A DNA stretch of 36,504 nucleotides from Actinomadura roseirufa (GTDB lineage Bacteria > Actinomycetota > Actinomycetes > Streptosporangiales > Streptosporangiaceae). The notes beneath the pieces were generated by a model, which saw only the letters and a program-made list of their open reading frames with translations, was not told the origin of the DNA and ran no database searches. This document shows positions 23,786 to 31,504 of the stretch, in pieces. The stretch spans positions 1 to 36,504 of the forward strand of contig NZ_CAACVB010000056.1 in the NCBI RefSeq assembly GCF_900659635.1. The letters run 5' to 3'. The stretch's first letter is position 1. The number at the start of each line of letters is the position of its first letter. The position numbers were made by a program, and so were the translations under genes.

Positions 23786-23806
23786 ACACTAGTGTGTTGT
23801 ATACAA
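23786..23806. promoter_or_regulatory. GntR operator palindromes in the divergent promoter
   Basis: Two perfect 10-bp palindromes side by side: ACACTAGTGT (23786-23795) and TTGTATACAA (23797-23806), in an AT-rich island between the divergent operon and the regulator. TTGTATACAA fits the T-G-T-n-n-A-C-A form common for FadR-type GntR regulators. Confidence 0.75.
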
Positions 23807-23813
23807 GTCCCGG

Positions 23814-24515
23814 ATGGAACGGATGTGTACGATGCCCCCCGTGTCCAAGCTCAGCGGAGTGACCGCGGCCGAACGTCCCCCGCCCTTGTCTCGGGTCGCC
23901 TACCTCCGGATCCAGCAGGCGATCAGGGACGGCGCGCTCGGCCAGGACGTCCTGTACTCGGAGAACGAGCTGGCCCAGTCGCTCGGCATGTCCCGCACGC
24001 CGGTCCGCGAGGCGCTGATCGCGCTGGCCAGGGAAGGGCTGGTGGAGATCTCCTCGCAACGGGGCTTCCGGCTCCGCAGGCTGTCGGCCGCCCAGCGTCA
24101 GGAGATCTTCGATCTGCGGCTGCTGCTCGAACCGTTCTCGGTGCGCAAGCTCGCCGAGACCGCCGGCGAGGAGGACGTCCGGCGGCTGCGCGAGCTGGTC
24201 GACGCCCAGGCGAAGCTGACCGGCGAGGAGGAGCGGTCCGACTTCCTGGCGCTGGACGAGGACTTCCATCTCCTCATCCCCGACCTGCTCGGGCTGGAGC
24301 GCACCCGGGACACCATGGCCAGCCTGCGCGGGGCGATGTGGCTGATGGGTTTCGAGGCGCTCGCCCTGCCCCGGCGTCACGCCGCGGTCATCGAGGAGCA
24401 CCGCGCGGTCGTCGACGCCATCGCCGCCGGCGATCCGGACGCCGCGGCCGAGGCCATCCACCGGCACATCGCCAACACCTGGGCCGCGGTGCTGTCGCCG
24501 GACGTCCAGGACTGA
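23814..24515 (+). CDS. GntR/FadR-type (FCD) transcriptional regulator
   Basis: A 233-aa regulator. The winged helix-turn-helix (SENELAQSLGMSRTPVREAL, then LAREGLVEISSQRGFRL) is at residues ~45-90. The C-terminal FCD domain contains DEDFHLLIPDL and AVIEEHRAVVDAIAAGDPDAA, ending IHRHIANTW, with the Asp/His residues that bind metal and effector. It is divergent from the six-gene flavin operon and lies next to two palindromes, so it should repress that operon until the substrate is present. The start is uncertain: ATG codons at 23814, 23823 and 23832 are in frame and none has a clear RBS. Confidence 0.88.
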   Translation: MERMCTMPPVSKLSGVTAAERPPPLSRVAYLRIQQAIRDGALGQDVLYSENELAQSLGMSRTPVREALIALAREGLVEISSQRGFRLRRLSAAQRQEIFDLRLLLEPFSVRKLAETAGEEDVRRLRELVDAQAKLTGEEERSDFLALDEDFHLLIPDLLGLERTRDTMASLRGAMWLMGFEALALPRRHAAVIEEHRAVVDAIAAGDPDAAAEAIHRHIANTWAAVLSPDVQD

Positions 24516-24532
24516 CGGTGCCGTGAGGATCC

Positions 24533-24565
24533 GGCCCGGGCCGCCCGATCGGTGCGGCCTGGGCC
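24533..24565 (+). terminator. terminator-like hairpin after the GntR gene
   Basis: A 12-bp stem (GGCCCGGGCCGC / GCGGCCTGGGCC, one G-U-type mismatch) with a 9-base loop, 17 bp past the stop codon. Confidence 0.6.
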
Positions 24566-24911
24566 GCGCCGAGTGATCTCGCTGTTCGCCCAGGGCGGTC
24601 ACGCTGCCGGAAGGCTCAGTGCGCGACCTGCGAGGTCTTCGTCATCTCGACCTTGCTCCGAGATCGCGGGCCGACGCCCCGGAGCAGCTCAACGGGGGAT
24701 GCGTCGGCGGGCTCGTTCCCCTCGTGCGCACCGGCGGCCGGCCGGTGCGCGTCGGTGGGGGACGATTCAGGAGCAAACGGGAGACGAGTGGGGAACGGCC
24801 GGACGATCACGGTGGTCCCGTGCCCGCCGTCCAGGGGGGACGCGTAGGCGGGAGGCCGAGGCCCGTCCCGAAAGCGATGCCCGGCCGTGGGCCGGGCCGC
24901 GGTGAACGGGG
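24566..24911. other. gene-free stretch between convergent genes
   Basis: About 345 bp between the GntR terminator and the stop of the minus-strand SnoaL-like gene. Short frames on both strands are unsupported by RBS or family; I see no repeat or RNA gene. Confidence 0.45.
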
Positions 24912-25358
24912 CTAGTCGCCGGCGAGTCCCACGGCCGGTAGACGGTGCTCCTGCTGACGGCGCAGCGCCTTGTCGAGGTTGAGGGTGTCCTCGACGACGA
25001 GGTCATCGACCATGCGGCCCCAGCGGAGGGTGGCCCACTGCATGGCGATGTTGTTGTAGGGCGTCCCGTCCGCCAGAGTCCCGGTGACCTCCAGCCGCAC
25101 CGCGACCTTGGTGTTCCACGGCCAGCCGCCGGCCACCACGTCCACGAGCCGGAGCCGGACGCCGGGCAGCTGCTCGGCGAACCGGGCGAACCACGCCCGG
25201 AACTCCTCCGGGCCGCGCACGTCCGCGCCCAGCGCGGTGTCGCCGGCGAACCGGAACCGCAGATCGGGCGCGGCCATCGACACCGCCGCCTCGTAGTCCC
25301 CGGCGTTCATCCTGCGCCAGGTCTTCCTGACAATCGAGCGCACGATCGCGTGATACAT
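24912..25358 (-). CDS. SnoaL-like (NTF2-fold) protein divergent from HxlR
   Basis: A 148-aa SnoaL-like protein: RKTWRRMNAGDYEAAVSMAAPD is the N-terminal helix pair, FRFAGDTALGADVRG and FRAWFARFAEQLPGV follow, and the C-terminal strands include GTPYNNIAMQWATLRWG and VVEDTLNLDKAL. I use the ATG at 25358, which leaves the palindrome at 25381-25395 in the promoter region; the frame stays open upstream. Divergent from an HxlR regulator that probably controls it. Ligand or reaction unknown. Confidence 0.8.
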   Translation of the reverse strand: MYHAIVRSIVRKTWRRMNAGDYEAAVSMAAPDLRFRFAGDTALGADVRGPEEFRAWFARFAEQLPGVRLRLVDVVAGGWPWNTKVAVRLEVTGTLADGTPYNNIAMQWATLRWGRMVDDLVVEDTLNLDKALRRQQEHRLPAVGLAGD

Positions 25359-25380
25359 GGAGCGCACGCTATCCTGCTGA

Positions 25381-25395
25381 CTTGCTTTAAGCAAG
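25381..25395. promoter_or_regulatory. palindromic operator between SnoaL-like and HxlR genes
   Basis: CTTGCTTTAAGCAAG, a perfect 7-bp inverted repeat around one base, 7 bp before the HxlR ATG and in the 44-bp divergent region. Probable HxlR binding site by position and symmetry. Confidence 0.65.
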
Positions 25396-25402
25396 GGACT
25401 CG

Positions 25403-25942
25403 ATGATGACCAGAACCGACTTCGCGGGGATCGCCTGCTCGATCGCGCGCTCGGCGGCGATCGTGGGCGACCCCTGGGCGCTGCTGATCATGCGTGACGT
25501 CGCGCTCGGCCTCCACCGCTTCGACGAGCTCCAGCGCGACCTGGGCGTCGCGACCAATGTGCTGAGCCGGCGGCTCGAACGGCTGGTGCGGGACGGGCTG
25601 CTCCTGCGCGAGCTGTACTCGCGGCGGCCCGACCGGTACGAGTACCGCCTGACCGAGAAGGGACGGGACCTGGTGCCGGTCCTGCTCGCGCTCACCGCGT
25701 GGGGCGACCGCTGGGAGGCCGGCGACGCGGGCCCGCCGCTGACCGTCCGGCACCGCGCCTGCGGTCACGACACCCAGGCCGCCGTGACCTGCCGGTCGTG
25801 CCACGGGGAGCTGACCTCGGATGAGGTCGAGTACCTGCCCGGCCCCGGCGGCCGCGCTGGACCGGGCACCGCGCTCATCCCCACGATCTTCGCCGGACAG
25901 ACGTCCGCGCCATCGGACCCTCATGACGACGAAAGCGGCTGA
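25403..25942 (+). CDS. HxlR-family transcriptional regulator
   Basis: A 179-aa MarR-like winged-helix regulator of the HxlR family. CSIARSAAIVGDPWALLIMRD with the conserved N-terminal Cys (about C12) is the hallmark, followed by FDELQRDLGVATNVLSRRLERL and the wing SRRPDRYEYRLTEKGRDL. The C-terminal extension has CGHDTQAAVTCRSCHGE, a possible small zinc or redox site seen in many longer HxlR proteins. HxlR regulators often sense aldehydes, quinones or thiol-reactive compounds through Cys. It should control the divergent SnoaL-like gene. Confidence 0.88.
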   Translation: MMTRTDFAGIACSIARSAAIVGDPWALLIMRDVALGLHRFDELQRDLGVATNVLSRRLERLVRDGLLLRELYSRRPDRYEYRLTEKGRDLVPVLLALTAWGDRWEAGDAGPPLTVRHRACGHDTQAAVTCRSCHGELTSDEVEYLPGPGGRAGPGTALIPTIFAGQTSAPSDPHDDESG

Positions 25943-26377
25943 GACGGGCCCCGCCCCTCTTGACGGTCCATGTCACACCGCGCACCGCTGAGCTGCGGGT
26001 TCACCGGATCGAGCCGCGCTGAATAGCGCAGGTCCAATCTTTCGCGGCCCGACCCGTCCGGCTCACGACCACGGGTCGGCACCTTTTAGCGAAGGCTCCA
26101 GTTCGCCTCTGAAAGGCCCATGGCTGGGGAGCGTTCAGGTGCGTACATGGTGCCGGGAGTGCCGCCCCGGGCTCGCGGGGCAGGGCCCACGGGGCGGCCC
26201 TGGCCGGGCAGGCGCCTACCGCTCCACGGGGTCCCCTGCCTGGTGGGCCGCGTGTTGGGACTCCTGTGCCGGGAACGCCTCGTGGGTTTTCGAAAGGCGC
26301 GGGGGAAAGGGTTTCGAGCAGCGGCCGGCACAGGTGATCGAGACGAATATCGCGCCGAGAAAGAACGGCCCCACGGG
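25943..26377. other. gene-free stretch upstream of the phosphate permease
   Basis: About 435 bp with no supported gene. Arg/Gly/Pro-rich open frames cross it on both strands without RBS or recognisable domains. The PHO box and promoter of the permease gene follow. Confidence 0.45.
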
Positions 26378-26410
26378 GTTCACGGCCGGTTCACCCGACC
26401 GGCTTACTGT
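26378..26410 (+). promoter_or_regulatory. PHO box and promoter of the PiT permease gene
   Basis: Two adjacent 11-bp direct repeats, GTTCACGGCCG (26378-26388) and GTTCACCCGAC (26389-26399), match the GTTCACC-type direct-repeat unit bound by PhoP in actinomycetes. TACTGT at 26405-26410 is a plausible -10 element. The permease ATG is 30 bp downstream. This supports control by phosphate starvation. Confidence 0.75.
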
Positions 26411-26439
26411 CGCGAGAACCCCTCCGGAAGGTGCGGCTC

Positions 26440-27576
26440 ATGGAGCACGTGACGTTCCTGGTGATCGTCGTGATCATAACGGCCCTCGTCTTCGATTTCA
26501 CCAATGGCTTTCACGACACCGCGAACGCGATGGCCACCTCCATCGCCACCGGGGCGCTGTCCCCGCGATGGGCGGTCGCGATCTCGGGCGCGCTGAACCT
26601 GGTCGGCGCCTTCCTGTCGGTGGAGGTCGCCAAGACCATCTCCGGCGGCATCGTCGACGACCACCTCGTCAGTCCGGCGATGGTCTTCGCCGGGCTGGTC
26701 GGCGCGATCGTGTGGAACCTGCTCACCTGGCTGGTCGGGCTGCCGTCGAGTTCGTCGCACGCGCTGTTCGGCGGGCTGATCGGCGCGGTGTGGTTCAGCG
26801 CGGGATCGTCCGGCGTGCACTTCGACACCGTCGCGGAGAAGATCCTCATCCCCGCGGTGGCGGCGCCGTTCGTCGCCGGGTTCGTCGCGACGACCGCCAC
26901 CTACCTCGTGTACCGGATCACCGGCCGCTCGCGCGGCACCACGGTGCGGGAGGGCTTCCGCCTCGGGCAGATCGCCTCGGCGTCCCTGGTGTCCCTCGCG
27001 CACGGCACCAACGACGCGCAGAAGACGATGGGCGTCATCACGCTGACGCTGATCTCGGCCGGGGCGCTGGACAAGGGCTCGGACCCGCCGGTGTGGGTCA
27101 TCGCCGCGGCGGGCCTGGCGATCGCCCTCGGCACCTTCATCGGCGGCTGGCGGATCATCAGGACGATGGGCACGGGCATCACCGAGATCGAGTCCCCGCA
27201 GGGCTTCGCGGCCGAGTCCGGCTCGACCGCCGTCATCCTGGCCTCCTCGCACCTGGGCTTCGCCCTGTCGACGACCCAGGTGTGCTCGGGGGCGATCCTC
27301 GGATCGGGGCTCGGGCGCAGGCTCTCCGAGGTCCGCTGGGGCGTGGCCGGGCGGATGGCGGTGGCGTGGCTGCTGACCGTCCCCGCCGCTGCCACGGCCG
27401 GTGCGCTCACCGCCTCGGTCGCCACTCACGGCAACATCGGCGTGCTCGTCGCCGCCATCGTCGCGGTCGCGGTCATCGCCGGGATCTACGCGGCGTCGCG
27501 CCGCGATCCCGTCGGCGCCTCCAACGTCACCGAGGCGCCCCGGCAGCCGTCCGAGCGCCTTTCCGCCGCCGCCTGA
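26440..27576 (+). CDS. pit: PiT-family inorganic phosphate transporter
   Basis: A 378-aa low-affinity phosphate/cation symporter in the cytoplasmic membrane. Both inverted PiT signatures are present: FDFTNGFHDTANAMATS near the N-terminus and SLAHGTNDAQKTMGVI in the second half, each with the GxxND-type metal-phosphate site. About ten hydrophobic helices; LVGLPSSSSHALFGGLIGA is another conserved loop. The ATG at 26440 has GGAAGG 8-9 bases upstream; a GTG at 26431 is less likely. Followed 9 bp later by a small membrane protein gene. The upstream PHO box implies PhoP control. Confidence 0.93.
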   Translation: MEHVTFLVIVVIITALVFDFTNGFHDTANAMATSIATGALSPRWAVAISGALNLVGAFLSVEVAKTISGGIVDDHLVSPAMVFAGLVGAIVWNLLTWLVGLPSSSSHALFGGLIGAVWFSAGSSGVHFDTVAEKILIPAVAAPFVAGFVATTATYLVYRITGRSRGTTVREGFRLGQIASASLVSLAHGTNDAQKTMGVITLTLISAGALDKGSDPPVWVIAAAGLAIALGTFIGGWRIIRTMGTGITEIESPQGFAAESGSTAVILASSHLGFALSTTQVCSGAILGSGLGRRLSEVRWGVAGRMAVAWLLTVPAAATAGALTASVATHGNIGVLVAAIVAVAVIAGIYAASRRDPVGASNVTEAPRQPSERLSAAA

Positions 27577-27585
27577 GGAGACACG

Positions 27586-27816
27586 ATGGACATCAAGTGG
27601 GGTTCTCTCGGCCAGGTGTTCGTGGTCAGCCTCGGCGTCACGGTCGCCGTGGTGGTCATCTTCTCCCTGGGCGTCCTGGCCGCGTCCGCGCGCCAGGTCG
27701 CGCTGGAGCGGGGCCGTCCGGCCGCCGTCCCGTCGGCCGCCGCCGCGCTGTGCTTCGGCGCGTGCGCCGTGATCGTCCTCTACGGCATCTACCTGATCGT
27801 CCCCCAGTTCCACTGA
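27586..27816 (+). CDS. small membrane protein linked to the PiT permease
   Basis: A 76-aa protein with two predicted membrane helices: VFVVSLGVTVAVVVIFSLGVLA and ALCFGACAVIVLYGIYLIV, joined by a basic loop (RQVALERGRP). It begins 9 bp after the permease stop, with GAGGAGA as RBS, so it is in the same operon. Small membrane proteins follow pit genes in many actinomycetes; an accessory or regulatory role is inferred only. Confidence 0.8.
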   Translation: MDIKWGSLGQVFVVSLGVTVAVVVIFSLGVLAASARQVALERGRPAAVPSAAAALCFGACAVIVLYGIYLIVPQFH

Positions 27817-27956
27817 CGGCGCCTTCCGTATCGGCCCGGCGGCCTTGCGAGCGGCCGTCCGAAAAGGCACTGATTTCGGTGGTCGTGAGATAGTCGACTC
27901 CGGCCGCGTTCCACTCCACCCCGGCGGAGGCGTTTCCGATCGGGGAGCGCCCCGGC

Positions 27957-27976
27957 GGTGCGGCAAATGCCGCACC
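27957..27976. other. perfect 8-bp hairpin before the glycosyltransferase gene
   Basis: GGTGCGGC-AAAT-GCCGCACC, 140 bp after the pit operon and 66 bp before the next ATG. It could end the pit transcript or sit near the promoter of the next gene (TACTCT at about 27996). Confidence 0.45.
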
Positions 27977-28042
27977 ATGCCCGGTCCGGTGAAATACTCT
28001 CGTCCGGATCACCGCGGCCGTCGCGCTCAGGGGAGAGGACTC

Positions 28043-29539
28043 ATGACGTCAGTCGCCGGTCGGCGCCTGTCCACCGCATCGCCGGAGAAGAACCGCCCCG
28101 GATATCTCTCCGGGGCGTGCTGGGCGATCCCCGGAGCGGTGACGCTCGGGATCTGCCTCTGGCGAATCGGGACGCCCACCTATTGGCGGGACGAGTCGGT
28201 CAGCGTCGTCGTCGGGCATTCCGGTGTTGGCGGAATCCGGGACTTCACCGAGCATATCGACGCCGTTCACCGGCTGTACTACCTGCTGATGGATCTGGTG
28301 ACCCTGTTCGGGACGGATGAGGCCGTCACCCGCGCGCCCTCCGCGATGGCCGCCGCGCTGGCGGCCGTGGGAATCGCCGTCCTGGGGCGGCGGCTGCACT
28401 CGGCCCGGGCGGGGCTGTACGGGGGGCTGCTGTACGGGCTGCTGCCGATCACCAGCCGGTACGGACAGGAGGTCCGGCAGTACGCGATCGTCAGCGCCGG
28501 CGCCGTCCTGGCGACCTATCTGCTGCTGCGGGCACTGCAGGGTCCGCGTCACCGGATCGCGTGGTACGCGGCCTATGCGGGTGCGATGGGACTGCTGGGC
28601 TGGCTTCACCTGTACGCCTTGTTCCTGCTGCCGGCGCACGGGCTGACCGTGGCGATCTGGAACGGCGACGGGCGGATTCGCCGCCTCGCGTGCTGGGGCT
28701 CGGCGGCGCTCGTGTCGGTCCTGGCCGTCGTGCCGCTCGTCCTGTCCGCGCGGGGCCAGGAGGGAACGCAGGTGTCATGGCTGAGCCGCCCCGGCGCCGG
28801 AGCGTTGTACGACTTCGGCCTGCTGATCGCCGGAAGCGGCGTCGTGCTGGCCCTTCTCGTGGCGGCCGTCGCGGCGGGGCTGGTCGGGCGCGGCCAGCGG
28901 GAGGCGGTGGCGCTGGTCGTCCCGTGGCTGCTCGTCCCGGTGGCGGTGGCGTGGACGATCTCGCAGGCCCATCCCGTCTACCACCCGCGCTACGTCCTCT
29001 ACAGCGTCTGCGCCTTCGCGCTCCTCGCCGGCATGGGGCTGGCGACGGCGGGCTCGTGGGTACCCGCCCGGCGGGCGTGGGTCGCGCCCGCCGCCACCGC
29101 GGTGGCGCTGGTGTGCCTCGCGGCGGCGGTCCTTCCCGACCACGTGGCGATGCGCGGGCCGCGAAGCCGCCCGGACGACCTGCGCGGCCTGGCGACGGTG
29201 CTGCGGCGGAGCGCGCGTCCCGGCGACGCCGTCGTCTACCTGCCCGCCGACCGCCGCGTGTTCGCCACGGCGTACGCCGGGGCCTTCGCCCGGCTGAACG
29301 CGGCGCCGCTGCACGACGGTGGAAAGGACCTGCCCACGCCCCGGTTCAAGGCCGCACTCGCCGCGCAGTCCCGGATCTGGGTGGTGGAGATCCCGCCGCC
29401 GGGCCACCGGTACCGGACGCCCGTCCCCATGGGGAACCGCAAAGCGCTGCGTGCCGACGCGCGATTCCACGCCGCCGCGGGATGGAACTTCGGTGGCGTT
29501 CTCCTTACGCTCTTCGAGCGAAAGCACAAGGCCGCCTGA
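28043..29539 (+). CDS. GT-C-type membrane glycosyltransferase (mannosyltransferase-like)
   Basis: A 498-aa polytopic membrane protein of the GT39/GT83-like GT-C class that uses lipid-linked sugars. After the first membrane helix TYWRDESVSVVV carries the acidic DE motif of this class in the outward loop. About ten more hydrophobic helices follow (for example GLYGGLLYGLLPITS and WYAAYAGAMGLLGWL). VYHPRYVLYSVCAF is another typical conserved segment. The C-terminal ~120 residues are a soluble outward domain. The RBS GGGAGAGG is ideal for the ATG at 28043. It is not clearly in an operon. The acceptor (cell-wall glycan or protein) is unknown. Confidence 0.8.
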   Translation: MTSVAGRRLSTASPEKNRPGYLSGACWAIPGAVTLGICLWRIGTPTYWRDESVSVVVGHSGVGGIRDFTEHIDAVHRLYYLLMDLVTLFGTDEAVTRAPSAMAAALAAVGIAVLGRRLHSARAGLYGGLLYGLLPITSRYGQEVRQYAIVSAGAVLATYLLLRALQGPRHRIAWYAAYAGAMGLLGWLHLYALFLLPAHGLTVAIWNGDGRIRRLACWGSAALVSVLAVVPLVLSARGQEGTQVSWLSRPGAGALYDFGLLIAGSGVVLALLVAAVAAGLVGRGQREAVALVVPWLLVPVAVAWTISQAHPVYHPRYVLYSVCAFALLAGMGLATAGSWVPARRAWVAPAATAVALVCLAAAVLPDHVAMRGPRSRPDDLRGLATVLRRSARPGDAVVYLPADRRVFATAYAGAFARLNAAPLHDGGKDLPTPRFKAALAAQSRIWVVEIPPPGHRYRTPVPMGNRKALRADARFHAAAGWNFGGVLLTLFERKHKAA

Positions 29540-29596
29540 CCGCCGCCCGACAACCGGAATCGCGGCCGACCCCGGCCACGCGAGCGCGACTGGAGG

Positions 29597-29869
29597 ATGG
29601 TCGCTCTGGCTCTGGTTCCATGGCGCGAATTTTCAAAGCGATGGGGAGTGCCGTTCGAGGAGAACGACGAGTGGGAGGCTCCCGGCCCGGCCGCCTATGC
29701 CACGGCCCACGGTGCGGAGTCGAAGACCTGGTATGCACTCCAACATCATTTCGACTACCCTCGCCCCGGAGTTTATGTGTTCGTCTCTCCGGGCTCTTGG
29801 AGTCCGCTGGAGACGCTCGCGCGAGATCGCGACCTTTCCCTCGATCTGATCGCCCCGATGAGGACCTGA
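29597..29869 (+). CDS. small hypothetical protein, 90 aa
   Basis: The frame reads VPWREFSKRWGVPFEEND, then YALQHHFDYPRPGVYVFVSPGS and SPLETLARDRDLSLDLIAPM, a composition typical of a real soluble protein rather than a GC shadow. GGAGG abuts the ATG at 29597 with no spacer, so the true start may be elsewhere or the gene may be a 3' fragment. No family recognised. It is 57 bp downstream of the glycosyltransferase gene. Confidence 0.5.
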   Translation: MVALALVPWREFSKRWGVPFEENDEWEAPGPAAYATAHGAESKTWYALQHHFDYPRPGVYVFVSPGSWSPLETLARDRDLSLDLIAPMRT

Positions 29870-29972
29870 GAACTCATCGCCAAGTTGCGGTGGTGCTGCG
29901 GACAGACGCGGTGCATGTGGCGCGGAACCTCTCGACCGTCTCACGTCGGTGAGTTGCCTGGTCGTGGTGGGG

Positions 29973-30007
29973 CGGGCCGTGCCCTCTGCTGGGGAGGGCA
30001 CGGCCCG
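29973..30007 (-). terminator. terminator-like hairpin after the DUF4360 pair
   Basis: A perfect 14-bp stem (arm CGGGCCGTGCCCTC) with a 7-base loop, 11 bp beyond the stop codon of the minus-strand gene at 30019. Confidence 0.75.
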
Positions 30008-30018
30008 GCTGGGGCGGG

Positions 30019-30672
30019 TCAGCGCTTGGGGCACTTCTTCCAGGCGAACTGGTAGATGGTCTTCACGCTGCCGTCGGTGGAGTCGAAGGAGAGGAAGCTG
30101 GTCTGGCCGGGCTTGGAGCTGCCCTTGTCCACGCGCAGCTCGGTGTTGATGTTGAAGTTGCGGTCCACACCGCACGGCTTCCACACCAGTTCGGCGACCG
30201 GGGTCGAGTCGGTGAACTGCCAGTTGTCGGAGACCTTGCCCTTGATGGTGTGGCTGACGGGCGTCGACTGGGGCGAGCCCTGGTGGTAGTAGTTCGCGCG
30301 TTCCACTCCGGACGCGCCCTCGGCCAGGCTCGCGAAGCCGCGGTAGTCGGCGCTGGCGATCGCGTAGGTGAAGCCCTGGGGAATGTGAACGCCGAGGCTG
30401 AGCTGGCAGTTCTTGCGGAAGTCGGTCGGCTTGGAGTCTCCACCGGCCTGCGCGGTGTAGTTGCTGTAGGTGACGGTGAAGGCGGTGTTGTCCTTCGCCG
30501 CGGCCACGGCGGCGGTGCCGGCGGGGCAGCCGGAGCCGTTCACCGTGAGCACATCGAGGGTGATCTTTCCGACCGGCGGCTCCTTCGCCGCCGCCGAAGA
30601 AGCCGGGACCATCCCCGCGGAAAGCGCCAGAGCGGAGACGCATGCTGCCGTGGTGGTCATTCCCTTGCGCAT
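30019..30672 (-). CDS. secreted DUF4360 protein, copy 1
   Basis: A 217-aa DUF4360-family protein with a Sec signal peptide (MRKGMTTTAACVSALALSAGM, cut after SSAAA). The mature domain has the family hallmarks VNGSGCPAGTAAVA, FTVTYSNYTAQAGG, KNCQLSLGVHIPQGF and a C-terminal FAWKKCPKR, with four Cys likely forming disulfides. The biochemical function of DUF4360 is unknown. The ATG at 30672 has GGAGGAGG. It lies 31 bp downstream of a paralogue with the same length and architecture and shares its transcript. Confidence 0.9.
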   Translation of the reverse strand: MRKGMTTTAACVSALALSAGMVPASSAAAKEPPVGKITLDVLTVNGSGCPAGTAAVAAAKDNTAFTVTYSNYTAQAGGDSKPTDFRKNCQLSLGVHIPQGFTYAIASADYRGFASLAEGASGVERANYYHQGSPQSTPVSHTIKGKVSDNWQFTDSTPVAELVWKPCGVDRNFNINTELRVDKGSSKPGQTSFLSFDSTDGSVKTIYQFAWKKCPKR

Positions 30673-30703
30673 CGATCCTCCTCCTTCACGATGGGTAATC
30701 GGA

Positions 30704-31357
30704 TTATGGGCAGGTCTTCCAGGCGAAGCGGTAGGTCGTCCTGATCTCGCTGTCGATGGAGTCCACGGTGATGAGGCTGACCTTTGTCGGGTTTTGTTCT
30801 CCCGCGTCGACTCGCAGTTCAGTGTTGATGTTGAAGTTGCGTTCTTCGCCGCACGGCTTCCACACCATCAGAGGCGCCGACACCGTGTCGGTGAACTGCC
30901 AGTTCTTCTTGTAGGCGCCGTTCAGACGGTGCGGGACCTCCTTGGTGGTCGGGAGGCCCGCGATGTAGTAACTGGAGTTCTGGATGGCTTCCGCGCCGGG
31001 CTGCAGGGCGGCATAGCCCCGGTAGTCCGTCGACGAGATGGCGTAGGTGAAGCCTCCCGGAGCGTTCACCCTCAAGTTGATCTGGCAGTTCTTCCGGGCG
31101 TCAGGGGGCTTGGAGTTCCCGCCGGCCTGCGCTGTGTAGTTGCTGTAGGTGATGGTGAACGCGTCCTTGAGGGGCGAGGGGGCGACGGCGGCGGTGCCGA
31201 GCGGACAGCCGGAGCCGTTGACGCTCACGATCGTGAGGGTCAGGGTGGGAGGGGCGGTGACCAGGTGCGGTCCGGCGGCGTTGGCCGGGGCGACGGCCGC
31301 GGTGATCATGGCGAGCGCGCCAGCGGCGGCGGTGGGAATGGCGATCCTTTTACGCAT
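30704..31357 (-). CDS. secreted DUF4360 protein, copy 2
   Basis: A 217-aa paralogue of the next gene, with a Sec signal (MRKRIAIPTAAAGALAMITA, cut near ANAAG) and the same conserved blocks: VNGSGCPLGTAAVA, FTITYSNYTAQAGG, KNCQINLRVNAPGGF, NFNINTELRVDAG, FAWKTCP. Tandem duplication with divergence is evident: conserved cores, different signal peptides and middle loops. It is the first gene of the pair; a TTGACA promoter and a 17-bp palindrome lie upstream. Confidence 0.9.
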   Translation of the reverse strand: MRKRIAIPTAAAGALAMITAAVAPANAAGPHLVTAPPTLTLTIVSVNGSGCPLGTAAVAPSPLKDAFTITYSNYTAQAGGNSKPPDARKNCQINLRVNAPGGFTYAISSTDYRGYAALQPGAEAIQNSSYYIAGLPTTKEVPHRLNGAYKKNWQFTDTVSAPLMVWKPCGEERNFNINTELRVDAGEQNPTKVSLITVDSIDSEIRTTYRFAWKTCP

Positions 31358-31391
31358 GCGGATTCCCCTTCACTGGAGAGTGAGCGCGTTT

Positions 31392-31408
31392 TTGTCGGTG
31401 ACCGACAA
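31392..31408. promoter_or_regulatory. 17-bp palindrome in the DUF4360 5' region
   Basis: TTGTCGGTGACCGACAA, a perfect 8-bp inverted repeat around one base, 35 bp before the ATG at 31357 and downstream of the predicted promoter. It could be a repressor operator or an mRNA hairpin; no dedicated regulator is adjacent. Confidence 0.6.
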
Positions 31409-31475
31409 TTCGGGCGCCGGGAAGTCTGGATTGGACGGTCACTGTAAGGAGGTTTAGATCCGGGATCTCAACGGA

Positions 31476-31504
31476 GAGTAACTTTCGCGACAAAGGGCTG
31501 TCAA
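31476..31504 (-). promoter_or_regulatory. candidate promoter of the DUF4360 pair
   Basis: On the minus strand TTGACA (31504-31499), a 17-base spacer, then TTACTC (31481-31476). This gives a 5' UTR of about 110 nt containing the palindrome at 31392. Confidence 0.45.

Noticed and set aside
26086..26452. Short open frames upstream of the PiT gene on both strands
   Set aside because: Arg/Pro/Gly-rich, no RBS, and one overlaps the PHO box and promoter.
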